Shown here: positions 36,401 to 44,819 of the stretch, in pieces
How the letters are laid out: every line of letters begins with the position of its first letter
Position numbering within the stretch: the first letter of the stretch is position 1
From: Thermoplasmatota archaeon
Lineage (GTDB): Archaea; Thermoplasmatota; Thermoplasmata; Thermoplasmatales; GCA-001856825
Length of the DNA: 64,000 bases
NCBI GenBank assembly: GCA_023379555.1
Contig: JAMCQR010000065.1
Location: 1 to 64,000 of the forward strand
Reading direction: 5' to 3'
Translations under genes and position numbers: made by a program
The notes under the pieces: model-generated
Databases searched by the model: none
Seen by the model: only the letters and a program-made list of their open reading frames with translations
What the model was told of the DNA's origin: nothing

Positions 36401-39078
36401 AAAGGCGACATAAACATCCAATTTTCCCCATCCAGCATAACAGTCACCACTGTTCCATTATGATCCTGGGCCGGTATCTCCGCATAGATCCCCTTCAGAT
36501 AATTCATGAAAGCAGAAACTGCGGCCGCGGTGCCCATTGAGCCATAATTGAATCCCCACGCATTTGAAAGATACCCATCCCTGAAGAAGACGTAAATTGA
36601 GCTGTTGTTCTGCCCGGAAACCAGGTACGGCCTGTAAAGATTTTCCATCGTAGTAACGTTTGACCCTGCGTTCCCGTAAGCTAGCGCATTGACCCCGGAC
36701 TGCTGCAGTGTCCATTCTGCCGAAGCTGTCCATTGACCTCCTTCGGATGCATAAGGCTGGACCATGCCGTATGAAAATGCCGCCTCCGGTGAATAGATGC
36801 CACTTGGCCAGAAACCAAACATGGAATGGAACTGCCCCAAACTGATATTCAGCTGTGCCAGGAGATCAGTGTAGTATGACTGTTTATAGATGGTTCCAGA
36901 AGGGCCGGATATGTTATTCGCAAGGAGCAATGGAACCAGAGGATGGAACATAGGACTCGTAAACAGTTCCACGTTCCTGCTGCCATTCTGGCTATTCATG
37001 GAATCGTTTTTGAATGCGTTGATTACCTGTCCGGTAAGCCACTTAGAATAAGCAAGAATCTCGTTAAGATCATTTTGACTGAATGAGGTCTGGTTATGCA
37101 TTGACCAAATAGTACTGTTAATCCACTGCCGACCCAACTGTCCCTCAACCAGGGGAGTGCTTATGTCGAACAGGAACCAGAGAACTTTGGCATCCTCATA
37201 ATAGCTCTCATTCAGAATCTGTCCAGATAACCACATATTCCTGATATGATTGTACAGCATTGAAGCAGGTTCGCTCAGAGAGAAAACATATCCCGGTATG
37301 CTGAAATAATAACCAACGATGGTATTGTATAGACTCTTGTTTTCAATTACCTGTGAATACGGTAGATATGAGTACTGGATGACAGTATTGTTGTAGTTCG
37401 GATCTGCTGATATATTCTGCAGCTGATATAGCAATGATCCGGACAGCTGATAAGTTATGTTTACGTTGTAATCATGAGCTATCAGTGCCTGCTCAATGTA
37501 TTCTGCAGTTGCATGAACTTCCGTCCATGGCAAATTATAATCGCTTGAGTTGACAACAGTGTATAGTGGCTGATGATCATTGAAAATTATAGCGAGATTT
37601 ATCGGGTTATATGGTGCATGGACTGTTGATGTTACCTTCAGCCCGGTTATGTTAAGATTGATTGTGTTATTTACGACGAAATATACATTTCCCGTGCTGT
37701 ACGGTCCCTGCTGGTCATACGGGATTCCAGTACCTACCCAGGATCCAGATCCCCCTATCACAAGAGCAGCCACCGAAAGATTCAGCGATGAAGTGCCAGG
37801 GCTCAGTATCTGATTGACGGGAATGGAGATTTCCGTGGTCAGATTTGATACGTTGAAATCCCAGGTTGACCTAACTATCGTTGCTTGGGGAGCCGTATTG
37901 CTATCGCTCTGTTTGGAATTTATAATGAATGAATTGTTGCCGCTTGTTTGGCCGGAGCCCGAAAAGTAAACGGCCGAAAAATAGTTTACTGGATCAACAA
38001 AAGATATGTTCCTGCTCCACGTGTTCAAAGAGGAAAAGTTGTAGGTACCCAGACCTGAATTTGTATTATTTGACATTGCCAACAGAAGCGAATTTCCAAG
38101 TATGTCTTCCTTGAAACCGAAAAACAAGGTGGTTGAATTATATGCAAAATACATATCTGATATGTTATTCGTGTTTCCCCATTTTGAGCTGTTATAATTG
38201 TAATAAATCAAGTGCCCGGAAAAATCATTTGAGACATTTCCCGTGAACTGTATGTTTCCGTAATACTTGCCTACCGTGCGCGTCTTCTGATTGTACGTTA
38301 TGTTGTTGATTTTTAGTTCCTCGCTGACGACAAAATAGGTGCTTCCTTTGCTGTATGGCCCAGTCTGGTCATATGGAATGGCCGTCCCTACCCATGAACT
38401 CGAACCCCCGATCAGCAAGGCTGCTATACCTATGGATTCAGTTCCACTGTTATTTGAGAATATGGATTGCAAAGGTATCGCAATTTCGGTTGAATTATAA
38501 ATCGAACTGATGTCCCATAAAGACCTTATTTGAACCGCATAAGGAGTTGAATTGCTGGCTGTTATTTTGGAAGTGATTTGATACGAGCTATTGCCGCTTA
38601 CCTGTGTATTTCCGCTACCGCCATACCAAACTGCAGAAAATTCATTAATGGGTGAGGAGAAAGATATGGATCTCTGCCATGTATTGAGGTTGGTAATATT
38701 AGTTGTACCTTGACTCGAGTTAGTTTCATTTGAAATTACTACCATGAGTCCATTATCGGATATGGTTTCCTGAACTCCGACAAACAGGTATGACGAATTG
38801 AAAGATACGTACAGGGCCGAAATATTGTTGCCGGATCCCCAGAAGGAGGCGTTATCGTTGACGTAAATCAGATGGCCCGCAAAATCCTTTGCAACATTGC
38901 CCGTAAACGAGACATTTGCCTCAGTTGCGCCGATTGCGGGAACAGGGTTAGCTGATTGTGGAGTGACCGCACCCGTTGCAGATGAAATTGCGTAAAACGA
39001 AGATATTAAAGTTATTGCTGCTAAAATGATTGAGAGAGCTTTGATTTTCAATTTATGAGTTTTGTTTACTACTCTCAT
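33481..39078 (-). CDS. Cell-surface glycoside hydrolase family 57 (amylopullulanase-like) with duplicated N-terminal domain
   Basis: The product has 1865 residues. A signal peptide (about 10-33) is followed by two tandem homologous domains (about 54-252 and 274-470; shared blocks include FTGNV..DFxGHLIY, LNTW.R.ISF, SWVGT.IPYDQ.GPYS and G..YFVV). The GH57 catalytic region starts INLAIIFNDHQPLY (about 493-506). The likely nucleophile is Glu765 in YSPEAAFS and the likely acid/base is Asp883 in VMLDGENW. Later come carbohydrate-binding-like beta domains (about 1130-1550) and a C-terminal beta-repeat region. A single helix (YITGIIVVIILLLLLAIYV) and KRKI anchor it to the membrane. It should cut starch or pullulan outside the cell and feed the MalEFGK importer. 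The start overlaps an operator copy. Confidence 0.88.
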   Translation of the reverse strand: MRVVNKTHKLKIKALSIILAAITLISSFYAISSATGAVTPQSANPVPAIGATEANVSFTGNVAKDFAGHLIYVNDNASFWGSGNNISALYVSFNSSYLFVGVQETISDNGLMVVISNETNSSQGTTNITNLNTWQRSISFSSPINEFSAVWYGGSGNTQVSGNSSYQITSKITASNSTPYAVQIRSLWDISSIYNSTEIAIPLQSIFSNNSGTESIGIAALLIGGSSSWVGTAIPYDQTGPYSKGSTYFVVSEELKINNITYNQKTRTVGKYYGNIQFTGNVSNDFSGHLIYYNYNSSKWGNTNNISDMYFAYNSTTLFFGFKEDILGNSLLLAMSNNTNSGLGTYNFSSLNTWSRNISFVDPVNYFSAVYFSGSGQTSGNNSFIINSKQSDSNTAPQATIVRSTWDFNVSNLTTEISIPVNQILSPGTSSLNLSVAALVIGGSGSWVGTGIPYDQQGPYSTGNVYFVVNNTINLNITGLKVTSTVHAPYNPINLAIIFNDHQPLYTVVNSSDYNLPWTEVHATAEYIEQALIAHDYNVNITYQLSGSLLYQLQNISADPNYNNTVIQYSYLPYSQVIENKSLYNTIVGYYFSIPGYVFSLSEPASMLYNHIRNMWLSGQILNESYYEDAKVLWFLFDISTPLVEGQLGRQWINSTIWSMHNQTSFSQNDLNEILAYSKWLTGQVINAFKNDSMNSQNGSRNVELFTSPMFHPLVPLLLANNISGPSGTIYKQSYYTDLLAQLNISLGQFHSMFGFWPSGIYSPEAAFSYGMVQPYASEGGQWTASAEWTLQQSGVNALAYGNAGSNVTTMENLYRPYLVSGQNNSSIYVFFRDGYLSNAWGFNYGSMGTAAAVSAFMNYLKGIYAEIPAQDHNGTVVTVMLDGENWMFMSPFAMDGVPFLQQLYSALEQNSSYVRTVTPSQYIQFMKSNNMTAPVIAHVATGSWNRGTGSAAPYQSNPSLEQWSGYQVQDFYWVALNFVRQEVLNYGNSHGIQQVINYTTMEEYLKTNDIMGNYSRAWFGIYADEGSDWFFTTAPWDISGSNTAPFDYIFKHNLIYSLDQLGIPVPQFLLNNSYPSIAPTVTGNMNASHTPQLTGYQQAVQGTNYGNAFSITNNNTWSGATIYTSNSQYIRNLSIAYDPSNLYLEIQTTFNPQYLLVNRNMNLDVYISAANPELPASVANDNPFAIYAALQGNYALGFPASYVAEFNPYTFQSGSLSGEYSLYAATGLNTLEFQSQDVNTPVVIGNVIQLAIPLTYLQLYPGQSFKIGLEIYNGTNGNSMLSPISVSLPTSLATFYPISSIHNTVPPNGPGNYTYPDQPGQIPPGSLDLKWVNVSMNSNFVKWNFTYGQLWNIWGGPIGFSNQIISVYVSQKNLPGATYLGAGPNANSSAPWQSMIYISGWAIYVQNYKGDQYTNGISSSVNYTTGNISVSIPLSYIGYNIEDYSYIIISGSYDGYGVNGWRIVDAVNTTNGGWQGGGGDPPWSSNIYAYIAPATVGEGNITQQSALQYAPHQLATLYPISLPLLKNSTVSAVQFNYSNYTNLNLLKVGDQYFELFISNRTGVNNMYLAESSDGKIWNYQGMVAGTNGISQVSVTSSGNIISGAEIIGGTIYIIQLNPASGAIKVLKSINHYYGKIGNVFSGQGNQIFMTFYSGPNAGKLYQYTLLMYNVTSGTLNSYIIGNGTSGINGAFYNGREYLIYYNGSSVDGFVAAKGSVEPFKVNGNFTGIEGNFSISVNSYGNLWISYISLESNQFYLKLANLTLNGSFIIYKHYTIVSSSSPILESSILLSQSGSNYTVFISWLQKGQTEYSVWELKSGISFTETPIITKTAPTPSYLYYYITGIIVVIILLLLLAIYVTRKRKI

Positions 39079-39084
39079 AAGTAA
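39066..39084 (+). promoter_or_regulatory. Maltodextrin operator, copy 4 (GH57 start)
   Basis: TTACTAC-TCTCA-TAAGTAA matches the left arm of the shared element exactly and the right arm in five of seven bases. It covers the GH57 start codon (39076-39078). A TATA-like AATATACATTAAT lies about 10-25 bases upstream on the minus strand, so a bound protein would sit over the transcription start of a leaderless message. This is the weakest of the four copies. Confidence 0.45.
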
Positions 39085-39304
39085 ATTAATGTATATTGGT
39101 ATTTACGGATTTCCATCTGCAGTTGTTATTCTTGGTATCCCTTGCTTCTCTCTGAATCGAAACGGGAAACGTATTGTAGGGCTCCTAAAATAAATCTGTG
39201 AAAGGAAGCTTCCCCCGAATCCGTGGTTTGGTTTTCGTGCTGCTGTCTTAAAAGTCATTACATAGGCCTAATGGAACAGTACCATCCAGTTTTCATTCTT
39301 TTTG

Positions 39305-39724
39305 CTATTTTTCCTCTACTCTCAGCATTCTAGAATTATCATTGTTCCTGATGACCTCTCTATTCGTTATAAAATCAACATAAGCCTGGACATTCCTGAG
39401 CAGTCTGAGCTTCTCCTTTGTCATTTCCATACTTTCCACATACTCGTCTTCCGCAACGTCATCTAACAGGTGGCGAGTTATCAAGGATTGCCCCTCCTGG
39501 ATAATCTCCCTCTCCATTACTTTGATCTGTTCCTTGACTTTTGCCGCATACAGGTCAATGGCCCTGCCGTAGGGGCCAGAAGGCAATGATTCGGCCGCTT
39601 TTCCCATTATAATGAATAATTCGACTTCCTTTGCATTGTAAGCTTCCAGCATTTGAGTGACTCTATCAAGTTCCCTTGGGTCAGTCACTTTCACTTCATC
39701 CTTAGGTCTCCTGAAAATGCTCAT
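39305..39724 (-). CDS. Small alpha-helical protein of unknown function
   Basis: The 139 residues are highly charged and predicted mainly helical (ELDRVTQMLEAYNAKEVELF; IDLYAAKVKEQIKVMEREII; SMEMTKEKLRLLRNVQAYVD). There is no signal peptide, membrane segment or cysteine. I do not recognise a family. It stands alone between the GH57 gene and the copper island. Confidence 0.65.
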   Translation of the reverse strand: MSIFRRPKDEVKVTDPRELDRVTQMLEAYNAKEVELFIIMGKAAESLPSGPYGRAIDLYAAKVKEQIKVMEREIIQEGQSLITRHLLDDVAEDEYVESMEMTKEKLRLLRNVQAYVDFITNREVIRNNDNSRMLRVEEK

Positions 39725-40058
39725 CTGCTACCCTTACAAGCCGTTTATCTAAGGACATAATATAAAACTTTGTGTCATTTCGCATCAATCATTCCATTCT
39801 CGTGTAATCCTCAACCGTCGGGTATAAATTGTTTTTCCGATTTCCATTAACGGCATCCTGCTGAGGCATAAGACCCTCACGCTTTGCCGCTTTTGTTTAG
39901 CTATGGAAAAACTTTATTGCTAGAAGATTTAAAGAAAACGCCCATTGGACCACAGAGAACGATGGATTAGTGAAGACAGGAACTCGCATGACAAACATGA
40001 CGTGATTTTTGGACGGTTTTTTCAAAAAATTAATTACTCTCTTCAACATTATTGAGAC
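39725..40058. other. 334-base intergenic region; no gene seen
   Basis: A TATA-like ATAATATAAAA (about 39758-39768) lies just upstream of the 139-residue protein's start on the minus strand. An A/T-rich AAAAAATTAATTA (40024-40036) precedes the small coiled-coil gene at 40059 by about 23-35 bases. The middle of the region shows no reading frame or fold that I can support. Confidence 0.4.
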
Positions 40059-40208
40059 ATGGGACTGGGCAAGAGGGACCTTGACAGAAAAAAGAAAAGT
40101 CTGGAAAATAAGCTGAAGGAGCTTGAAGAGAAAGCGAGAAAGAATCCTCTTAACAAAGAGCTCAAAGAAGAAATCCAGCAGCTAAAGAAGAAGATAGAAG
40201 CAAGTTGA
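40059..40208 (+). CDS. Small coiled-coil protein (49 residues)
   Basis: The frame starts at ATG 40059 and encodes a 49-residue, Lys/Glu-rich protein that begins MGLGKRDLDRKKK and has a heptad-like pattern (LENKLKELEEKARKN and LKEEIQQLKKKIEAS). The strong helical amphipathic pattern, a promoter-like A/T stretch at the right distance and the lack of a competing gene support it as real. The function is unknown; a short homo-oligomeric coiled coil is likely. Confidence 0.55.
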   Translation: MGLGKRDLDRKKKSLENKLKELEEKARKNPLNKELKEEIQQLKKKIEAS

Positions 40209-40303
40209 TTAACCGACTGACTTTTTATTTTATATTATCTTGTTTATCTTACGTACAGAGATAAATTTTTACAGTGGATTAGAAGGAAAACATGAAAAAA
40301 AAA

Positions 40304-40609
40304 TCATAGTGTATAGGGAACTCCCTCTATCCGTAGTGTTTTCTTCAATCTTGATAAAGATATCCTGATATTGCCCCTATTGTTCCTTATCGAGGCAGCC
40401 GCAGGAGGCACTGCAAATATTTTCACGAAATCATCTGACACTAACTCCATCGTTATATTTTGAGGAAGAACAGTTTTGACTTCTAGTTTTGGAATCATCT
40501 TGCAAAGATTGTCGTTACAAGGTCCCTGAACGTACCTGATTGTTATGAGTATGTTCTCTATCTTCCTCTCCCTAATGTATTTCCTTGCTGCTTCGGTAAA
40601 CTCTATCAT
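40304..40609 (-). CDS. Small protein with a conserved-looking CxxxxC pair, linked to the copper ATPase
   Basis: The 101-residue protein has the segment [20 protein letters not shown] with two cysteines four residues apart, and a basic C-terminal part ([16 protein letters not shown]). I do not recognise the family with certainty. The size, the Cys pair and an overlap of four bases with the end of copA (translational coupling) suggest a role in metal handling, such as a copper or iron-sulfur-related chaperone. That is inference. Confidence 0.65.
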   Translation of the reverse strand: MIEFTEAARKYIRERKIENILITIRYVQGPCNDNLCKMIPKLEVKTVLPQNITMELVSDDFVKIFAVPPAAASIRNNRGNIRISLSRLKKTLRIEGVPYTL

Positions 40610-42675
40610 TGGCGAAACCGTTTCAACAGAAGCGAGTTGAGAACCACGGTGGTGGAACTGAACGCCATAGCAAATGCAGCGAGGAATGGAAGTGTGTTGT
40701 ATATTCTTGCCCCGAAAAGTGGAATAAGTACTCCTCCTGCCACGGGAATCAGTATTATGTTGTAAAGAAATGCCCAGCCTAAGTTCTGTTTGATTTTGCT
40801 TATCGTCTTCCTGCCAAGAAGGAGAGCTACGTAGACGTCATATAACCTGTCCTTCATCAGAATCATTCCACCAGTTTCTTTGGCAATATCCGTCCCACTT
40901 CCTATAGCAATTCCAAGATCCGCCTTAGCAAGAGATGGTGAATCGTTTATTCCGTCCCCCACCATCGCCACAAATTTCCCCTTCCTCTGCAGTTCATCGA
41001 TCTTTTCAAGTTTCTGCTTGGGTTTTGCATTGGCAAGGACATTCTCTATATTCACCTTCTTTGCTATAGAATTAACGGTGGCCTGATTATCCCCGCTTAT
41101 AAGCCATGTTTCTATCCCAATGCTTTTAAGAGCGGAAATCGTTTTTGCACTATCATCCTTAAGAGTATCAGCGAATGCAATCAATCCAATGATCTGCTTT
41201 TCAACAGAAAGGATCAGGACAGTCTTTCCCTCCTCCTCAAGATTCACTATCCTATGTTCAAATTGGTCAGTGCTTATGCCGTTGTCTTTCATAAGGTCCC
41301 TGTTTCCGAGCAGAATGGTTTCTTTCAGTTGACATTCTATTCCTTTCCCCGGAACGTAATTGAATATTTCAGGGAAGGTTATCTCTATATTTTCCATCTT
41401 CACTTTTCTGAGTAAAGCCCTGGCAATTGGATGCTCAGAATTTGCTTCGGCCGTTCCTGCATAGGTCAAAATTTCACGTGTGCCAAGAGACGAAAGTGGT
41501 ACTACATCAGTCACTTCAAGCCTTCCTTTCGTTATGGTTCCAGTTTTGTCAAAGGCCATCACATTGATCTTGTTTGCCATTTCAAGGTATTCTCCTCCCT
41601 TCACCAGTATTCCGTTTTCGGCTGCCTTCCCTGAGGAGACCATCAGAGCAGCGGGAGTGGCAATTCCCAAAGCGCACGGACACGCTATAATCAGGACAGA
41701 AACAAATACGAGGAGTGAAAATGTCAGGCCTATACGCCCAAGGAAATACCAGTACAGGAAAGATGATGTTCCTACTAGTATGACCGCGGGGACAAAGTAA
41801 GAGGAGATCTTATCAGCCAACCTTTGAATAGGGACCTTTGTAGAATTAGCATTCCGCACCGTTTCTATGATCTCTGAAAGCGTCGTATCTTCACCGGTTT
41901 TTTCAACCTTTATCCTTATGGCTCCAAATGAATTCAGCGTTCCTCCAACTACCCTGTCCCCTGCTTTCTTGTCTACGGGAAGACTTTCTCCTGTAATCAT
42001 TGATTCATCTACAGAAGTAACTCCTTCTATGACTACTGAATCGGTTGGAATGCTCTCTCCCGGTTTCACAAGAAGTATATCTCCAACCTTGACCGCCTCC
42101 ACATTTACATCCACTATGCCATTGTCTCTGACTAGGTGTGCTGATTTTGGTATGAGTGATACAAGTTTACTCAGTGCGTCGGATGCCCGAGCCTTTGTCA
42201 GGTGTTCCATTAGTGTTCCGGTCAATATCAGAGAGATGATGGCAGTAGATGTATCGAAATAAGTTCCAGTCGATGGAAGTAGCGATGGGAAGAGAACTAC
42301 AATGGAGCTGTATGCCCATGCAGCTGAGGTGCCAACTGCAATGAGGGTATCCATGTTTCCTGCCCTGTTCCTAATTGCATCGACAGCACCCTTATAGAAC
42401 CGCAGCCCTGGATAGAACTGAACAATTGAGCCTAGGGCCAATAATAGGTAAGTGTAATGGGTGAAATGACCCAGATAAGTGAAAAAGATCACCGGTATCG
42501 TCAGGGCCCATGAAACTCCAAGCTGCCTCTTTAGTTTTTTCAGCTCAATCTCCGGTTGATCAAACTGTTCCTTACAGGAGTCACTGCAAAAATAGTAAGT
42601 CCTTCCATACTTGAAACTGGTAATGGTAGCCCTTTTTTCGTCAACGTACATTCCGCAAACTGGATCTTTTGCCAT
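40606..42675 (-). CDS. copA: Cu+-exporting P1B-type ATPase with N-terminal TRASH/YHS domain
   Basis: The enzyme pumps monovalent copper (or silver) out of the cell with ATP. The 689 residues start with a TRASH/YHS-like metal-binding domain ([20 protein letters not shown]...[12 protein letters not shown], about 4-45) in place of the usual HMA CxxC domain. Eight membrane helices follow with the transport motif CPC in [17 protein letters not shown]. The actuator motif is TGES (MITGESLPV), the phosphorylation site is DKTGT ([12 protein letters not shown]), and the hinge is [20 protein letters not shown]. It lies 27 bases after the small TRASH protein gene and overlaps the 101-residue protein gene. 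Confidence 0.95.
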   Translation of the reverse strand: MAKDPVCGMYVDEKRATITSFKYGRTYYFCSDSCKEQFDQPEIELKKLKRQLGVSWALTIPVIFFTYLGHFTHYTYLLLALGSIVQFYPGLRFYKGAVDAIRNRAGNMDTLIAVGTSAAWAYSSIVVLFPSLLPSTGTYFDTSTAIISLILTGTLMEHLTKARASDALSKLVSLIPKSAHLVRDNGIVDVNVEAVKVGDILLVKPGESIPTDSVVIEGVTSVDESMITGESLPVDKKAGDRVVGGTLNSFGAIRIKVEKTGEDTTLSEIIETVRNANSTKVPIQRLADKISSYFVPAVILVGTSSFLYWYFLGRIGLTFSLLVFVSVLIIACPCALGIATPAALMVSSGKAAENGILVKGGEYLEMANKINVMAFDKTGTITKGRLEVTDVVPLSSLGTREILTYAGTAEANSEHPIARALLRKVKMENIEITFPEIFNYVPGKGIECQLKETILLGNRDLMKDNGISTDQFEHRIVNLEEEGKTVLILSVEKQIIGLIAFADTLKDDSAKTISALKSIGIETWLISGDNQATVNSIAKKVNIENVLANAKPKQKLEKIDELQRKGKFVAMVGDGINDSPSLAKADLGIAIGSGTDIAKETGGMILMKDRLYDVYVALLLGRKTISKIKQNLGWAFLYNIILIPVAGGVLIPLFGARIYNTLPFLAAFAMAFSSTTVVLNSLLLKRFRQ

Positions 42676-42702
42676 CTACATGCCGCCGGCGTTTTACTGG
42701 TA

Positions 42703-42894
42703 TCAGCAGCATCCGCCATGTCTGTGGTCCATTGAGTGCTGCCCTTCTTTTTGCGTTTTTCCTTCGAATTGCTTCTTGCAGTCTTCACTGCAGAAATAGT
42801 AAGTCTGTCCATTGATATCAGATTTAATAGCTGTCCTGGGATCAACAGTCATGCCACAAATTGGATCCCTTACGCCCTCTTTTTTACCAAACAT
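42703..42894 (-). CDS. Small TRASH/YHS-domain metallochaperone (CopM-like)
   Basis: The 63-residue protein is almost only a TRASH/YHS domain (RDPICGMTVDPRTAIKSDI...TYYFCSEDCKKQFEG). A short His/Cys-rich tail follows (HSMDHRHGGCC), which adds a second metal site. The order regulator-small TRASH protein-ATPase matches the copTMA cluster described in Sulfolobus, where the small protein is thought to pass copper to the pump. The minus-strand TATA-like CCTTTTATAG (about 42924-42933) lies about 30 bases upstream of the ATG. Confidence 0.85.
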   Translation of the reverse strand: MFGKKEGVRDPICGMTVDPRTAIKSDINGQTYYFCSEDCKKQFEGKTQKEGQHSMDHRHGGCC

Positions 42895-43001
42895 AAAGCC
42901 ACCAATAGTTTAGAGCGGGACACTATAAAAGGCTTATTTATGCATTTTGCCTAATCTGTACTACGGATATTAACCGTTATGTCACTGATGTAATTGATAA
43001 T

Positions 43002-43520
43002 TTATGCTACCTTTGCCAGCTTCCGTCTCAGATCGTTCTCGCAGTTCTTGCAGCAAGCATAATACTGGTGATTTTTGTGTTCCAGAATTATGGCTTCTTC
43101 CCTGATCTCCTTTCCACAGTAATCGCAATAGACCTTCACCATTTCGTGAAGTCTGGAGTGTTTTTCTATTTTCCTTACAACATTAACACTCGTATACCTG
43201 ATATTCCGCTTCAGAACATTGAGATTTGAGACAACTATGAACCTGCCATTTGAAAGTTCAAAAACTTCCAGCCTCTCAGATTCAGGAATCTGGTCGATAT
43301 TCTCTGTATCTATCATGACAAGATTATCGTAATCATCAGATTTAACCTCGACAGTAAATTTGGCGATTATCTGACTTGAAATTAGATGTTTTATAGCTTT
43401 CCTGACAGTATTCCTGTTCAGACCTGTAACTTCTGCAATTTCGTTAATTGACAGCCTGGAATCCTCGATTAGCACCCTCAGCACCTTGGATTCGTTCTGA
43501 GACAAGTTGATTTTAGCCAT
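43002..43520 (-). CDS. Copper-responsive regulator, HTH plus C-terminal TRASH domain (CopT/CopR-like)
   Basis: The product has about 172 residues. The N-terminal Lrp/AsnC-like helix-turn-helix reads LSQNESKVLRVLIEDSRLSI, then NEIAEVTGLNRNTVRKAIKH. A middle alpha/beta part follows, and the C terminus is a TRASH domain (VYCDYCGKEIREEAIILEHK...YYACCKNCENDL) that should bind the metal. The family (CopT of Sulfolobus, CopR-type) controls copM and copA. A GTG at 43529 is also in frame; ATG 43520 is preferred. The gene is on the same strand as its targets but separated by a 107-base promoter region. Confidence 0.88.
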   Translation of the reverse strand: MAKINLSQNESKVLRVLIEDSRLSINEIAEVTGLNRNTVRKAIKHLISSQIIAKFTVEVKSDDYDNLVMIDTENIDQIPESERLEVFELSNGRFIVVSNLNVLKRNIRYTSVNVVRKIEKHSRLHEMVKVYCDYCGKEIREEAIILEHKNHQYYACCKNCENDLRRKLAKVA

Positions 43521-43529
43521 AATAACCAC

Positions 43530-43848
43530 TGGTCAGATAAAATACCAATACGCTGTTAGTCTTAAAGCTTTCATTATTTTTGTTGGCGGATTGCTGTGAA
43601 AATGAAAAATTAGCTGATGAGCTTGATACATTCAGTTATGCATTTCACTCTAAATTCGTGCCGAAAGAATCACTAGATTAGTGATGGAAAGTGAGATAAA
43701 CACGGGTTCCACCTACCCCTGTATTAAAACCCATGAATTATTCCTTGTCAATCATCCAGTAATATCTTGAATCTTACTTACACCTTTGATGAGATGTATC
43801 AGTGTAATTGGTTCGCTTTAAATTCTGGTCACTATACGTATTAAAGCT
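43530..43848. other. 319-base intergenic region; no gene seen
   Basis: On the minus strand, GGTATTTTATC (about 43537-43547) stands 17-27 bases upstream of the copT ATG and is a TATA candidate. The rest lies between copT and the 3' end of the glycosyltransferase gene and shows no protein-like frame. Confidence 0.4.
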
Positions 43849-44604
43849 TCAGTTTTTAAACCTATGGAACTCATTAAAATACTTGATCTCAGATCCATCT
43901 CTCCTGGTGGAATTAAAAAGGTGTCTGTACACGATGACTTCCTTTATAAATGATGTAATGACTGAAAAGGTCATAAGTTTTGATCTACCATATTTTCTTC
44001 TTTCAAAGGTATATGGAATTTCCTTTATTCTCATCTCGGGGTGGAGGGACAAAATGTACATCAGGCTCTTTTCCCCTTTCACATCCAATGACGGGAGAAA
44101 TTCCAGATTCTTGATGGCAAAATAACCTGAATTAGGATCTGATAACTTTCTGGAGTGTGGAAGTAAAATCCAACAAATCATTCGTCCGCAGAGTGAGATC
44201 GTCTTTCTAGTCAGTTTATCACCATTCCTCCCTCCGTCGATGTATCTGCTCATAACTATTATTTCTGTTCCTTCGTCAAATGACTCTATAATATTCTTCA
44301 GGTACCTAGGATTATGCTGCATGTCACAGTCCATGACTATCTTAATGCTACCTTTAGCAACATTAATCCCCTGCACCTGCGACCGCAGAAGACCCTTCCT
44401 GTCAATGTTTTTCAATGTCTTGAGATGAGAAAATGAACCTTCATCTCTGGATATAGTTCTCAGGGTTTCCGGATCAGTGGATTCATCGATTATCACTACC
44501 TCAAAATCCTGACCAAGCTCACGCAGCTCGCCACTGACGCTTTCAATGAATCTGTGAACATTTTCTTTTTCATTGTAACATCCTGCGATTACGCTAACCT
44601 TCAT
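43849..44604 (-). CDS. Glycosyltransferase family 2, dolichol-phosphate mannose synthase-like
   Basis: The 251-residue GT-A enzyme starts KVSVIAGCYNEKENVHRFIE. The metal-binding region is IVMDCDMQHNPRYL, followed by VMSRYIDGGRNGDKLTRK, the acceptor-side DPNSGYFAIKNLEF and IPYTFERRKYGRSKL. These match DPMS-type enzymes that move mannose or glucose from a nucleotide sugar to a polyprenyl phosphate at the cytoplasmic membrane face. No C-terminal membrane domain is present, as in the short soluble class. It is divergent from the nucleotidyltransferase-like gene and near a GT87-like enzyme that would use its product. Confidence 0.88.
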   Translation of the reverse strand: MKVSVIAGCYNEKENVHRFIESVSGELRELGQDFEVVIIDESTDPETLRTISRDEGSFSHLKTLKNIDRKGLLRSQVQGINVAKGSIKIVMDCDMQHNPRYLKNIIESFDEGTEIIVMSRYIDGGRNGDKLTRKTISLCGRMICWILLPHSRKLSDPNSGYFAIKNLEFLPSLDVKGEKSLMYILSLHPEMRIKEIPYTFERRKYGRSKLMTFSVITSFIKEVIVYRHLFNSTRRDGSEIKYFNEFHRFKN

Positions 44605-44819
44605 TGAATTAATCGTGAAATCCGGTTATTAATATTTTTGTTAACCTTGATTTAAAAAGTTAGTTAGAGTAGGAGACTTGAGTAAGTTATAGCAAGAAGA
44701 GAAAAGTGAGAAGTTCCTGTCGAACTGGATTAGAAAATGAAATCAGCAAAATTTTGTGGACATTAATTAATTTAATTTAAACGATAACCTTAAATCAGAA
44801 ATTATAAATTACGGACGAA

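Noticed and set aside
36094..36733. Several 70-90 codon frames on both strands within the GH57 gene
   Set aside because: They are shadows of a long gene with strong codon and domain continuity, including the GH57 catalytic motifs.
42540..42845. A minus-strand 101-codon frame spanning the end of the small TRASH gene and the start of copA
   Set aside because: It reads the two TRASH domains in the wrong frame. Its residues only echo the shared DNA of those domains (repeated CxxC codons out of frame).
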